Of a DNA stretch of 64,000 bases, positions 14,471-24,796 are shown one piece after another. The stretch is taken from assembly GCF_019075875.1 (NCBI RefSeq), contig NZ_JAHOOZ010000001.1, positions 434,001-498,000 on the forward strand, written 5' to 3'. Position 1 is the first letter of the stretch, and every line of letters begins with the position of its first letter. Under the pieces are notes generated by a model that saw nothing but the letters and a program-made list of their open reading frames with translations, had not been told where the DNA came from and made no database searches. Source of the DNA: Novosphingobium sp. G106. GTDB taxonomy: Bacteria > Pseudomonadota > Alphaproteobacteria > Sphingomonadales > Sphingomonadaceae. A program made the position numbers and the translations under genes.

Positions 14471-15896
14471 TCAGCTCGAAATTAACTTGCCCGGATTGAG
14501 CAGTCCGGCGGGGTCGAGCGCAGCCTTGACGCGGCGCATGATGTCGAGTGCGACCGGGTCGCCGAGCCTGGCCAGTTCGTCGCGCTTGAGCTGGCCGATG
14601 CCGTGCTCGGCCGAGATCGAACCGCCCCAGCGGGTGACCAGATCGTGGACCTGGCGGCTGATCGCCTTGCCATCGCCGAGCTGCCAGTTCGGCTCGGTAC
14701 CGGCGGGCGCGATGACATGGAAATGGACGTTGCCGTCGCCGAGGTGGCCGAAGGCGACCGCCTCGGTTCCAGGCCAGGCCTTTTCGATTTCCGGCACGGC
14801 GGCCTCGACGAATTCGGGCATGCGTTCGACGGGCACTGAGATGTCATGCTGGACGGCAATTCCGCGCGCACGTTCGGCCGGGGCGATCGATTCGCGCAGC
14901 AGCCAGAAGGCTTCGGCCTGGGCCTCGCTGGCGGCGAAAGTGGCGTCCTCGACTAGACCCTGTTCGAAGGCTCCGGCGATGGCTGCCTCGCAGCGCTCCC
15001 GCAGGCCTTCGGCCGAGGCGCGGTCGGCGACGACCTCGACCAGTGCGTGCCAGGCGTGCGGCCCCCCCCAGCGGGGCACGGGCGTCGGGCAGATGTGCGA
15101 GCACGGCCTCTAGGCAGCTCCGCGGCAGGACCTCGAACTGTTCGACCGCCTCGCCGATCGCATCCTCGCAATAAAGCAGCAGCGCGCGGGCGGCCTTGAG
15201 CGAGGGCAGGCCGGCCCAGATCACCACGCGGTCGGCCACCGCGGGCAGAAGCCGCAGCGTCGCCGCGGTGACGATTCCCAAGGTTCCTTCGGAGCCGATC
15301 AGCAACTGCTTGAGATCGAAGCCGCGGTTGTCCTTCTTCAGCGGCGTCAGCTGCGAGAACAGACTGCCGTCGGCCAGCACGGCTTCGAGGCCGAGTACTT
15401 GCGCCCGCATCGAGCCGTGGCGCAGCACCTGGCCGCCGCCGGCATTGGTCGAGATCAGCCCGCCGATCGTGGCCGAGCCCTTGCCGCCGAGCGTCAGCGG
15501 GAAGCGCAGCTCCTTCTCGGCCGCGGCTTCGTGCAACGTCTGCAGCACTACCCCGGCCTCGCAGACAGCCTTGCGGCCTTCGCCGTCGACTTCGCGTATC
15601 GCGTTCATCCGGCGCAGCGAGAGGAGCAGTTCACCACCTTCCTCGTCAGGCGTCGCCCCGCCCGACATCGAGCTGTTGCCGCCCTGCGGCACGATCGGCA
15701 CGCGGTGCGCGGCGCAGAGCTTGACCAGTGCGGCGACCTCCTCGGTGCTCGCCGGAGATGCCATCGCGAGCGCCCGGCCGGTGAATCGCCCGCGCCAGTC
15801 GGTGAGCCAGGGGGCCATGAGGTCCGGGTCGCTGGTAAGGCCTCGGGGCCCGAGCAGGGAACCGGCTTCGGCGAGGAAGGTGTCGCTGGCAGTCAT
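14471..15896 (-). pseudogene. FAD-linked oxidase (GlcD / D-lactate dehydrogenase type), frameshifted
   Basis: A 2-hydroxyacid oxidase or dehydrogenase of the FAD_binding_4 plus FAD-oxidase_C type. The N-terminal part binds FAD (VPIVPQGGNSSMSGG, TLGGKGSATIGGLISTNAGG, LIGSEGTLGIVTAATLRL). The C-terminal part has AFGHLGDGNVHFHVIAP and SISAEHGIGQLKRDEL. The two parts lie in different frames and meet at a run of eight C (15062-15069). Seven C would restore one protein of about 474 residues. ATG 15896 (MTASDTFLAEAG) is preferred to the upstream 16028. The substrate (D-lactate, glycolate or D-2-hydroxyglutarate) cannot be told by eye. Confidence 0.8.
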
Positions 15897-16106
15897 GCCG
15901 CAGCTATGGCACAGACGAAGCGGGGTTGCATCCATCATGGCGTCCAGAAGGCTGGCCAAAGGGCTGGATTGTGCGGATTGCCGGCCTCCCGTCTCTTGCT
16001 CCGGCTGCCCAGTTAAGCGATGGTTCAATTAAGCGGCGTATTGGGTGGCGGGGGATAGGCCGCGCCTCCCGACGTTGGCACGCGCACCTTTGAGCAGAAT
16101 TGACCG

Positions 16107-16703
16107 ATGAGCTTCGCCGCCGTTTTGCTCACACCCTTCGTGCTGCTGTTCCCGGCCGCGGGCGTGATCGAACTGCGCGATCCATATGAGGTGCCCTACG
16201 CGGCGATGGGCGAGAACCCGCCGCCTCGGCCCGATATGCTCCCCAGTGGCTCGGCCGAGACCGCGAAGTGGATATTCAGCGACGTCGCCGAAACCTTCCG
16301 TGTCCAGGCCCAGAACCAGGTGCGCATCGAGCAGCACATGTCGATCCGCATCACGCCGTTATCGCGGCCGATGCCGGTCCCGCGGCCGGTGATCATGGAT
16401 TTGCCAGGTCGCGAACTCGCGCCGCGCATGGTCGAGCGCAACATGGGGCGCTGCGTTTCGGTGGCCAATATTTCGGGTGTTCAGCCGGACAACGGCGGCC
16501 GCCTGATCCTGTTCCTGCGCGATCGACGCATGGTCAGTGCCGTGCTCGAACGCGCCTGCCGTGCGCGCGATTTCTACTCGGGCTTCTACATCGAGCGGAC
16601 CAGCGACGGGCAGCTATGCGTCGATCGCGACACGCTGCTCTCGCGCAGCGGCGCCAATTGCAAGCTGACGCGCATCCGCCAGTTGATCGATGCCGACGAA
16701 TAG
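16107..16703 (+). CDS. Secreted hypothetical protein
   Basis: A 198-residue protein with a hydrophobic N-terminus (FAAVLLTPFVLLFPAAGVIEL) that looks like a signal peptide. The rest is soluble, with a basic mid-part (SRPMPVPRPVIMDLPGREL) and four cysteines (CVSV, RACRARD, QLCVDR, NCKL), which suggests disulfides in the periplasm. I recognise no family; similar short proteins appear in sphingomonad genomes. It lies divergent from the FAD oxidase and in front of the RNA helicase. Confidence 0.65.
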   Translation: MSFAAVLLTPFVLLFPAAGVIELRDPYEVPYAAMGENPPPRPDMLPSGSAETAKWIFSDVAETFRVQAQNQVRIEQHMSIRITPLSRPMPVPRPVIMDLPGRELAPRMVERNMGRCVSVANISGVQPDNGGRLILFLRDRRMVSAVLERACRARDFYSGFYIERTSDGQLCVDRDTLLSRSGANCKLTRIRQLIDADE

Positions 16704-16857
16704 GGCCGACGAATAGGCGCCATTTCCAGCGTCATTTCCTTGACTTTGCCGCTCGATTGAGCCTAACGCGCCGCAGTTTCCAGCTCGGGCGACCGAGCGG
16801 GGTAGGGGCTGGCACGTGAGCGCCGGCCCATCTGTTTTTCGGACATCAGCCAAGCCT

Positions 16858-18234
16858 ATGAATTTCGCCGATCTCGGCCTGTCAGACGAATTGCTGCAAT
16901 CGGTCACTGCGGCCGGTTACGACACGCCGACCGCAATCCAGGCGCAGGCGATCCCGCCGGTGCTGATGATGAAGGACATCATCGGCATTGCCCAGACGGG
17001 CACGGGCAAGACCGCCAGCTTCGTGCTGCCGATGATCGACATCCTCGCCCACGGCCGCCGCCGCGCGATGATGCCGCGCTCGCTGATCCTCGAGCCGACG
17101 CGCGAGCTTGCCGCTCAGGTCGCCGAGAATTTTGAGAAGTACGGCAAGAACCACGACCTCAAGATGGCGCTGCTCATCGGCGGCGTGCAGATGGGTGACC
17201 AGGTCAAGGCGCTGAACGAGGGCGTCGACGTGCTGATCGCCACGCCGGGCCGGCTGATGGACCTGTTCGAACGCGGCAAGATCCTGCTGACCGGCTGCGA
17301 TCTGCTCGTCATCGACGAGGCCGACCGTATGCTCGACATGGGCTTCATCCCCGATATCGAGAACATCTGCACGAAGCTGCCGGCCAACCGCCAGACGCTG
17401 CTGTTCTCGGCGACGATGCCGCCGCCGATCAAGAAGCTGGCCGACCGCTTCCTGACCAATCCGAAGTACATCGAGGTGGCTCGGCCGGCTTCGAACAACG
17501 CCAACATCGCCCAGCACAAGGTCAAGGTGCAGTCCAGGCAGAAGCGCGAAGTTCTGCGCCACCTGCTGCGGACCGATAACGTCGGCACCGCGATCGTCTT
17601 CGCCAACCGCAAGACCACGGTGCGCGAGCTGGCCAAGAGCCTCAAGCAGCACGGCTTCTCCGCCGGCGAGATCCATGGCGACATGGACCAGTCCTCGCGC
17701 ATCGCCGAGCTCGACCGGTTCAAGGCGGGCACGATCAACATCCTCGTCGCCTCCGACGTTGCTGCGCGCGGGCTCGACGTCAAGGGCGTCAGCCACGTCT
17801 TCAACTTCGACACCCCCTGGCATCCGGACGACTACGTCCACCGTATCGGCCGCACCGGCCGCGCGGGCGCCACGGGCCGCGCCTTCACTTTCGTCGCCGA
17901 CGAGGACGCCGAGGCGATCGCCAATGTCGAGAAGCTGACCGGCGGTGCGATTCCGCTGTTCGAGGTTCAACTCGAAGGACGCGATGAACGGCCGGCGCGC
18001 GAAGAACGGCCTGTCCGGGAGGAACGCTCTGCTCGGGAGGAGAGGCCCCGCCGCGAGCGCGATGCGCGCAGTCCGTCACGCGACCGTGAGGAAAGGCAGC
18101 CCCGGGACCAGCGGCCCGATGGCAGGCGCCCCGAAGAACGCGCACCGCGCCGCGAGCGCCGGCCTGAAGCCGAGCCCGCCAGCGAGGGGTGGAACGGGCC
18201 GATCCCGGACTTCCTGGGCATTTCAGCACTGTAA
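16858..18234 (+). CDS. rhlE: DEAD-box RNA helicase, RhlE type
   Basis: A 458-residue RNA helicase. The Q motif is GYDTPTAIQAQAIP, motif I AQTGTGKT (45-52), Ia PTRELAAQV, II DEAD (153-156), III SAT, V VASDVAARGLD and VI HRIGRTGR. The last 80 residues are a repetitive Arg/Glu/Pro tail (blocks like AREERPVREER), typical of RNA-binding extensions in cold-shock or ribosome-assembly helicases. ATG 16858 begins the family sequence NFADLGLSDELL. A GTG at 16816 would add 14 unrelated residues. Confidence 0.92.
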   Translation: MNFADLGLSDELLQSVTAAGYDTPTAIQAQAIPPVLMMKDIIGIAQTGTGKTASFVLPMIDILAHGRRRAMMPRSLILEPTRELAAQVAENFEKYGKNHDLKMALLIGGVQMGDQVKALNEGVDVLIATPGRLMDLFERGKILLTGCDLLVIDEADRMLDMGFIPDIENICTKLPANRQTLLFSATMPPPIKKLADRFLTNPKYIEVARPASNNANIAQHKVKVQSRQKREVLRHLLRTDNVGTAIVFANRKTTVRELAKSLKQHGFSAGEIHGDMDQSSRIAELDRFKAGTINILVASDVAARGLDVKGVSHVFNFDTPWHPDDYVHRIGRTGRAGATGRAFTFVADEDAEAIANVEKLTGGAIPLFEVQLEGRDERPAREERPVREERSAREERPRRERDARSPSRDREERQPRDQRPDGRRPEERAPRRERRPEAEPASEGWNGPIPDFLGISAL

Positions 18235-18424
18235 CGCGCGGCGGTCCTCGCTTAGGGCCACGGTTATTGTGACAAGCCGTGGACAGTTCGGTCATTATAC
18301 GTATAGCTGACGGGGTCGCCGCTTGGGCCGCGCCTTTGTGCCGGTGACACGTCGAGCGTCATCGTCAGGGGTTTACATTGGGCCGATTCAACGACTTGCG
18401 CCGCTTCCACCGTGAGCGCGCCCG

Positions 18425-19421
18425 ATGACCGTGGCCTCCTTCGCCCTGTCGCTCGCCCTGAGTATGGCTCCGGCCGCCGATGCTGCTACCGATGCGGCAC
18501 AGAGTGGCGCCACCAGCACCGCCACGCCCGCCAGTATGGGGGCGGCGCCCATTCCGATGACACCGGTTGTGCCGGCGGAACTAGACCCCGAAGCCCGGCC
18601 GTCCATTCCCGGTGCTCCGCCAGCACCCGCCGTTCCCGCTGCTCCGCTTCCACCAGCCGCGGCCGCTACGCCCCCCCCCGCCGCAGCCCGATCACAAGCC
18701 CGCCGCCGGGGGCGATATCGTGGTGACCGCGCGCGAAAAGGACCCGGCTGATCCGATGGCTGACCTTAACGCCAAGTCCTATGTCGTCGTCCAGGCGGTC
18801 GATCAGGCTGTCGTCGGCCCGGTGTCGATGGGTTACAAGAACGTGATGCCCAAGCCGATCCGGCTAGGGCTCAGGAACTTCCTGCGCAATCTCGAAGAGC
18901 CCATCACCGCTCTCAACTTCCTGCTGCAACTCAAGCCGGGCCGGGCGGTCAAGTCGGCCGGACGGTTCACTTTGAACTCGACGATCGGCGTCGGCGGTCT
19001 CGTCGATGTGGCGAAGCGTAAGCCGTTCAATCTGCCCTATGTACCCAACGGCTTCGCCAACACCTTCGCCTGCTACGGTATCGGGCCGGGACCCTATTTC
19101 TTCCTGCCGCTAGTCGGCCCGACGACGCTGCGCGATGTGATCGGCGTCAGTATCGACCGTTTCCTGATGCCCGCGGTGATCGGCAAGCCGCTCGATCGGC
19201 CATACTATGCGATCCCCGCGAATATCATCGATTCACTCAATGATCGCATCGATATCGACGAACAGCTCAAGGAAATCCGGGCCAATTCGTCCGACCCCTA
19301 TGTGGCGACTCGCGAACTCTACCTGAGCCAGCGCAGGTCCGAAATCGCGTCGATCTGCCCGAAGAAAGGCGAGAAGGTCGATCCGAAGCTGGTACCGCGT
19401 CCGGGCAAGGGCATCGACTGA
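18425..19421 (+). pseudogene. mlaA: MlaA/VacJ-family phospholipid-transport protein, frameshifted
   Basis: MlaA removes phospholipids from the outer leaflet of the outer membrane and passes them to the Mla chain. The family core is clear: DLNAKSYVVVQAVDQAVVGP, PIRLGLRNFLRNLEEPI, RFTLNSTIGVGGLVDVA, FANTFACYGIGPGPYFFLPL and GPTTLRDVIGV. The N-terminus has a signal-like segment and a Pro/Ala-rich linker, but I see no lipobox Cys. Linker and core are in different frames; the shift lies in a run of nine C (18671-18679), and eight C would join them. It ends ten bases from the convergent uvrD end. Confidence 0.85.
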
Positions 19422-19430
19422 GCGGGCAGC

Positions 19431-21732
19431 TCAACCCGCCAGCTTGACGAAGCTGTCGATCACGCGCTTGAGGCCCCCCGGTCTCGAAATCGATTTCGAG
19501 CTTGTTGCCTTCCTGCGCGACGACCCTGCCGTAACCGAACTTGTCATGGAACACGCGCAGACCAATCTCTATGTCACTCCGTGGCTTGGCAGCGAAACTT
19601 GCTGCACTTCGCGAGGGTTCTGCCAGCCTTTTGGGCGTAGGATCGTAGCTCTGGGCGGCCGCGCGCTGCCACCCCGGACCGCGGGTCATCGTGCGCGCCG
19701 GTTGAGCGCGAGCGACATCGGCGAAGGGGTCGCCGTGCTCGGACCACTGCGCGCGCCATAGCGAGGCCCCGCCCGACAGCGTGGTTTCCTGCTCGACATG
19801 CGCCGCGGGCAGTTCGGCGATGAAGCGCGAGGGGATGGAACTGGTCCACTGGCCGTAGATCCGCCGGTTCGCCGCGTGGAGGATTGTGCAGCGCCGGCGC
19901 GCGCGCGTGATCGCGACATAGGCCAGCCGCCGCTCCTCCTCGAGCGCGGCGAGCCCGCCCTCGTCGAGCGAGCGCTGCGAGGGGAATACGCCTTCCTCCC
20001 AGCCGGGCAGGAACACGTTGTCGAATTCGAGCCCCTTGGCGGCGTGGATGGTCATGATCGTGACCTTCTCCACGTCACTGGCCGCGTCGTTGTCCATGAC
20101 GAGGCTGACGTGTTCGAGGAAATCGCCGAGCGTGTCGTATTCTTCCATCGCGCGTGCGAGCTCGGCGAGGTTTTCGAGCCTCCCGGCCGCCTCGGCGCTG
20201 CGTTCGGCTTGAAGCGCGGCGGTATAACCCGACTCGTCGAGTAAGGTCCGCGCGAGCTCGGCCGGGCTCACGCTTTTCGCCAGATCGCGCCAGCGCGCGA
20301 AGTCGCGCATCAGCGCGAGGAGGGTGTTGCGCGCGCGAGCGGGCAGCTCGTCCGTGTCGACAATCTCGGTGGCGGCAAGGGCCAGCGGCACGCCGCGCGC
20401 ACGGGCATGCCGGTGAAGCTTTTCGAGACTCTTGTCGCCCAGTCCGCGCTTGGGCGTGTTGTAGATGCGCTCAAATGCGAGGTCGTCGGCGGGCTGGGCG
20501 ATCAATCGCAAATAGGCCAGAGCATCGCGCACTTCGGCGCGCTCGTAGAAACGAAAGCCACCGATTATCTTGTAGTTGAGGCCGATAGCTATGAAACGAT
20601 CTTCGAACTCGCGGGTCTGGAACTGCGCGCGCACGAGAATGGCGATGCGGGCGAGTGGGGCGCCTTCGCGTTCAAGCCGCTCGATCTCGTCCCCCACGCG
20701 GCGCGCTTCCTCGGGCCCGTCCCAGACGCCGATGACGCGGACCTTGTCGCCACCATTCGCCTGGGTCCAAAGCGTCTTGCCGAGCCGCTCGCTGTTGGCG
20801 TTGATCAGCCCCGAGGCAGCGGCGAGGATGTCGGGCGTCGAACGGTAGTTCTGTTCTAGCCGGATCACCTTGGCGCCCGGAAAATCCTTTTCAAAGCGCA
20901 GGATGTTGGCGACTTCTGCGCCGCGCCATGAATATATCGACTGGTCGTCGTCACCCACCACGCAGATGTTCTGCCGCACCTGCGCGAGCAGCCGCAGCCA
21001 TAGATACTGAACCTGGTTGGTATCCTGGTACTCGTCGACGAGGATATATTTGAAGCGCTGCTGGTACTGTTCGAGCACCTCGCGGTGCTGGCGAAAGATG
21101 TTGACCATGTGCAGCAGCAGGTCGCCGAAGTCGCAGGCATTGAGCGTCTTCAGCCGTTCCTGGTAGAGCGTGTAGAACTGCTTGCCGCGGCCGTTGGCAT
21201 AAGCCTCGTTCTCGGCGGCATCGAGGTCGGCCGGATTGAGCCCGCGGTTCTTCCAGCGGTCGATCAGTCCGGCAAGCTGGCGCGCAGGCCAGCGCTTCTC
21301 ATCGAGGTCGTTCGCCTGGATCAACTGCTTCAGGAGTCGCAACTGATCGTCGGTATCGATGATCGTGTAGTTAGACTGCAGATCGACCAGCTCGGCATGG
21401 CGGCGCAGCATCTTCGCGGCGATCGAATGGAAGGTGCCGAGCCAGGGCATGCCCTCGACCGCCGGTCCGATCATGTGCCCGACGCGCTCGCGCATCTCGC
21501 GCGCAGCCTTGTTGGTGAAAGTGACGCAGAGTATTTCCGAAGGCCAGGCCCGGCGCGATCGGACGAGGTGTGCGAGTCTTGCGGTAAGCGCAGCGGTCTT
21601 GCCCGTGCCCGCCCCGGCCAGCATCAGCACTGGTCCCTCGCAAGTCAGCACCGCCTCACGCTGCGGCGGATTCAGCCCGGAAATCAACGTTTCATCGATG
21701 GCTTCGGGCAGGGGGGCAGGATGGTCGGACAC
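19431..21732 (-). CDS. uvrD: UvrD/PcrA-type DNA helicase (frameshift at the last codons)
   Basis: A superfamily 1A 3'-5' helicase of repair and replication. Motifs in order: LNPPQREAVLT (Q), AGAGTGKTAALT (I), VTFTNKAAREM (Ia), VDEYQDTN (II), VVGDDDQSIYSWRGA (III), RLEQNYRS (IV), MTIHAAKGLEFD (V) and AYVAITRARRR (VI). The C-terminal VFHDKFGYGRVV and LEIDFE tail is PcrA-like. Six C at 19474-19479, where five are expected, throw the last 16 residues out of frame and let the frame run antisense through mlaA to 19267. Corrected, it ends LKRVIDSFVKLAG at 19431. GTG 21732 is the likely start; a TTG at 21768 is possible. Confidence 0.9.
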
Positions 21733-21846
21733 CCGTGAACAGCTAGGGAACAAGCCGCCGCTGCGCAAGGGCGCTTGGTCCCTGGGCGCGGAACAATCGT
21801 CGGAAGGGCGGGTTTTCCGGTCACCAAGCTTCTACTGGAGAGTGAC

Positions 21847-22503
21847 ATGCGAAACCTGCTTCTTACGAGCGCCGCTGCGCTCGCGCTGGCCTGCGGGACC
21901 AGTGCCGTTTCCGCCCAGAGCGCCCCTTCCAACGTGGCGCCTGCCGCCCCGGCGATGACCTCGACGCAGAAGGCGAGCTATGAGTCCTGGCCTGCCGACA
22001 AGAAGGTGTCGTATGACAAGTGGCCGGCCGAATATCAGGCCTACTTCTGGAGCCTGTCTTCGAGCCAGCAGACCGGCTGGTTCGCGCTGAGCGACGCCCA
22101 GCGCAAGCAGGTCTACGACATGCCGCCGGCCAGTCGCGCTGCCGCCTGGGTGTCGATCGAGCAACAGCTGGCAGGTGCGTCTGCTTCGGCGGCACCGCCG
22201 TCGGCCTCCACCTCGACGCCACCTGAAGCTACAGCCGTTCCGCCGCCGAGCGACAGTGATGCCGCCGCTGCGCCCGAGCAGGTCCAGGCCAATCCAGTCG
22301 GCTCGTCGCAGGCCGCAGACCCGGCGCCGGATCCGGCCAACGCTGGTGCGCCCGTAGCCCCGTCGATGCCGGCCGATCCGAGCTATAACGCCGGCCCGTA
22401 CAAGGGCGCGCTGTCCGCGCCGCCGGCTGACGCGATGAACAAGACCTATCCGGTGTGCTCGCGCACGATCCAGGATAGCTGCCGCAATCGCGGCGGGATT
22501 TAA
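21847..22503 (+). CDS. Secreted Ala/Pro-rich hypothetical protein
   Basis: A 218-residue protein with a clear signal peptide (LLLTSAAALALACGTSAVSA, cut after AQ). The first half repeats a W/Y-P pattern (SYESWPADKKVSYDKWPAEYQAYFWSL). An Ala/Pro/Ser-rich linker follows, then a short Cys-containing end (YPVCSRTIQDSCRNRGGI). I know no function; the TYPVCSRTIQDSCRN-type ending is common in small exported sphingomonad proteins. The start at 21847 has GGAGAG before it. It is followed by a strong terminator and is probably transcribed alone. Confidence 0.75.
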   Translation: MRNLLLTSAAALALACGTSAVSAQSAPSNVAPAAPAMTSTQKASYESWPADKKVSYDKWPAEYQAYFWSLSSSQQTGWFALSDAQRKQVYDMPPASRAAAWVSIEQQLAGASASAAPPSASTSTPPEATAVPPPSDSDAAAAPEQVQANPVGSSQAADPAPDPANAGAPVAPSMPADPSYNAGPYKGALSAPPADAMNKTYPVCSRTIQDSCRNRGGI

Positions 22504-22540
22504 CCAGGCGGGGCCTTCGGGTCGCATCACCCGCCGAGGA

Positions 22541-22567
22541 GGGCGCCGGGAAACCGGCGCCCTTTTT
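22541..22567 (+). terminator. Intrinsic terminator
   Basis: GGGCGCCGG, loop GAAA, CCGGCGCCC and TTTTT directly after the secreted-protein gene, which separates it from the transporter downstream. Confidence 0.9.
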
Positions 22568-22613
22568 GCCAGAATCTCTTTTGTCTTGACGCTCCGCCCG
22601 CGAGCGGAGAGCG

Positions 22614-23891
22614 GTGCGCGCCATGCATCCCTTACGCGCCCACCGCCGCATCCTCGCCGCCGCCCTCGTTGGCACTGCGGTCGAGTTCTACGATTTCTAC
22701 ATCTACGCGACGGCGGCGGCGCTGGTATTCGGGCCGCTATTCTTCCCCGCGGAAAGCGCCGCGGCACAGACGCTGTTCGCGCTGATGAGCTTCGGCATCG
22801 CTTTCATCGCCCGGCCGGTGGGCGCCGTGGCTTTCGGTCATTTCGGCGACCGCATCGGGCGCAAGTCGACTCTGGTCGCCTCGTTGATGCTGATGGGCGC
22901 CTCGACGCTGCTGATCGCCTTCCTGCCGACCTATGCCATGGCAGGCTGGGTGGCCCCGCTGCTGCTCTGCATCCTGCGCTTCGGCCAGGGTTTCGGGCTT
23001 GGCGGCGAATGGGGCGGGGCGGCGCTGCTGGCGGTCGAGAACGCACCCAAGGGCTGGGAAGCGCGGTTCGGTGCGGCGCCGCAGCTTGGCGCGCCGGTCG
23101 GCTTTCTCGCCGCCAACGGGCTGTTTCTGCTGCTCGGGCTCGGCCTGTCCGACCAGGACTTTCGCGAGTGGGGTTGGCGCGTTCCTTTCCTCGCCAGCGC
23201 CGTGCTCGTCGGCGTCGGGCTCTGGGTGCGGCTCAGAATCGGCGAGACGCGCGAGTTCCGCGAGGCGATCGAGCGCGAGGTACCGCCACCGGTGCCGCTT
23301 GCCCGCTTGCTCGCGCACCACTCCGGGGCGGTGCTGGCCGGGAGCGCGGGTGTGATCGCCTGCTTTGCGATCTTCTACCTCGCCACGGCCTATGCGCTCG
23401 CCCAGGGCACTGGCGCGCTCGGCTATCCGCGCGAGACCTTCCTGGCGGTGCAGCTCGCCGCCAACTGCTTCCTTGCGGTGGGCATCGTGCTGGCCGCCCT
23501 GCATTCGGACCGGGCAAGTCCGCGCCGCGTGCTGATGATCGGTGCCCTGGCGACCGTGGTGTTGGGTCTGGTGTTCGGCGCGGGGCTCGGCTCGGGTTCG
23601 CTCTGGCTGGTCTTCGCGACCCTGGCCGCGGCCCTGCTTGTCATGGGCTATGTCTATGGCCCGCTCGGGGCATGGCTGCCGACGCTGTTCCCGGTGCCGG
23701 TGCGCTACAGCGGCATATCGGTGGCGTTCAATGCCGGCGGCATCGTCGGCGGCGCGGTGACGCCGGTGCTCGCGCAGATGCTCGCGGTCGAGGGCCGGGG
23801 CGGGCAGGCGGGGCTGCTGCTCTCGGCCGCGGGGCTAGTGACCCTGCTCGGCGTGAGCCTGGCCCGGCCGCCGCGCGACAGTGTATCTTAG
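22614..23891 (+). CDS. MFS transporter, metabolite:H+ symporter type
   Basis: A 425-residue inner-membrane transporter with about 12 hydrophobic segments. The first helix AAALVGTAVEFYDFYIYATAA and the loop GHFGDRIGRKSTL are hallmarks of the metabolite:H+ symporter group (ShiA, ProP, KgtP). GLGGEWGGAALLAVENAP and the mid-protein basic loop also fit. The substrate could be an organic acid or betaine-like compound and cannot be named. The start is GTG 22614 with GGAG four bases before it; ATG 22623 is an alternative. Confidence 0.85.
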   Translation: MRAMHPLRAHRRILAAALVGTAVEFYDFYIYATAAALVFGPLFFPAESAAAQTLFALMSFGIAFIARPVGAVAFGHFGDRIGRKSTLVASLMLMGASTLLIAFLPTYAMAGWVAPLLLCILRFGQGFGLGGEWGGAALLAVENAPKGWEARFGAAPQLGAPVGFLAANGLFLLLGLGLSDQDFREWGWRVPFLASAVLVGVGLWVRLRIGETREFREAIEREVPPPVPLARLLAHHSGAVLAGSAGVIACFAIFYLATAYALAQGTGALGYPRETFLAVQLAANCFLAVGIVLAALHSDRASPRRVLMIGALATVVLGLVFGAGLGSGSLWLVFATLAAALLVMGYVYGPLGAWLPTLFPVPVRYSGISVAFNAGGIVGGAVTPVLAQMLAVEGRGGQAGLLLSAAGLVTLLGVSLARPPRDSVS

Positions 23892-23965
23892 TGTAACGTA
23901 TCGAAACCGGGCCATCGGCTCGATCGTTGCTCCTCCGCAGGGCGACTCCTTCGAGGAGGTTTCCT

Positions 23966-24247
23966 ATGACCACCAAGACTGTCATGGCCGCCGTGCTGCT
24001 CACTGGAATGCTGCTGAGCGGCGCGGCTATGGCCAACGCGCGGCCAACTAGCGACAATCAGGAGGCGACCGTGGTTCAGCGCGATGCCGCGGGCCACGCG
24101 GTGCGCGTGCAGGTCGACGGCACCGAATATGCCGTTTGCCGCGGCGAGATGCAGGACGATTGCATAAATCCGCGCCAGGCCGGGCTGCACTTCGGCAACG
24201 AGCCGCTCGATCACTGGCCGGGCCGGCCGGCCTCCGAGGCGGAATAA
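23966..24247 (+). CDS. Small exported hypothetical protein
   Basis: A 93-residue protein with a signal peptide (VMAAVLLTGMLLSGAAMANA) and a short mature part containing two Cys (YAVCRGEMQDDCINPRQAG), probably disulfide-linked. The ending resembles that of the secreted protein at 21847 (VC..Q.SC.N), which suggests a shared small family. The start at 23966 is preceded by GAGGAGG. It is convergent with rsmD. Confidence 0.7.
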   Translation: MTTKTVMAAVLLTGMLLSGAAMANARPTSDNQEATVVQRDAAGHAVRVQVDGTEYAVCRGEMQDDCINPRQAGLHFGNEPLDHWPGRPASEAE

Positions 24248-24250
24248 CCT

Positions 24251-24796
24251 CTAGCTCGCCAACCGCAGCAGCGTGAGCCGTGCCTTTCCGACCTTGCGGT
24301 CGGCCACGGCTTCGAGGCTGCGGACGCGCGGTTCCTCGTCGGCCGCGGTCTCGAGGCTGATCCAGGTGGCCTCGCCGATCCAGCCGAGCCGGACCAGCTT
24401 GTCGAGCGCGACAGCGCCGGCGCCGCTGCCGTAGGGCGGATCGAGCAGGATCAGGTCCAGCGGCGCCTTGGCGGGCCCGAGCGCCATGACCGAGCTCGCC
24501 CGCACGTCGCATTCGCTTTGCGCCCGCAGCGCCGCGATGTTCTGGCGTAGGGCACGGATTGCGGGGGCATCCTGCTCGACGAAGATCGCGCTGACAGCAC
24601 CGCGCGATAGCGCCTCCAGCCCCAGCGCCCCCGAGCCGGCGAAGAGATCCGCCACGGTCAGCCCTTCGAAGGTACCGAGCCGGCTGACCAGCATGGAGAA
24701 CAGCGTCTCGCGCGTGCGGTCGGCGGTCGGGCGGGTGGTGTCACCCTGCGGCGCGACTATGTTGCGACCGCGCCATTGGCCGGCGATGATCCTCAC
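24251..24796 (-). CDS. rsmD: 16S rRNA (guanine(966)-N2)-methyltransferase
   Basis: A 181-residue SAM-dependent enzyme that methylates G966 of 16S rRNA during 30S assembly. The RsmD N-terminus MRIIAGQWRGR and RPTADRTRETLFSML are present. Motif I is VADLFAGSGALGLEALSRGA and the catalytic N6/N2-methylase motif is LDPPYGSG. Its start overlaps the rluB stop by four bases, so both are made from one transcript. The rluB-rsmD pair is common in alphaproteobacteria. Confidence 0.93.
   Translation of the reverse strand: MRIIAGQWRGRNIVAPQGDTTRPTADRTRETLFSMLVSRLGTFEGLTVADLFAGSGALGLEALSRGAVSAIFVEQDAPAIRALRQNIAALRAQSECDVRASSVMALGPAKAPLDLILLDPPYGSGAGAVALDKLVRLGWIGEATWISLETAADEEPRVRSLEAVADRKVGKARLTLLRLAS

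Noticed and set aside
18671..18679. Phase-variable expression of mlaA by the C9 tract
   Set aside because: It is possible in principle, but eight other frame breaks in the same window, some in essential genes, make sequence error the simpler reading.
19267..19430. Extension of the uvrD frame antisense through mlaA
   Set aside because: The residues beyond LEIDFETGG do not look like UvrD. Removing one C at 19474-19479 restores a normal UvrD ending at 19431.
22586..23896. A 436-codon frame overlapping the MFS transporter in another frame
   Set aside because: It is Arg/Ala-rich without motifs, whereas the other frame is a clear 12-helix transporter.
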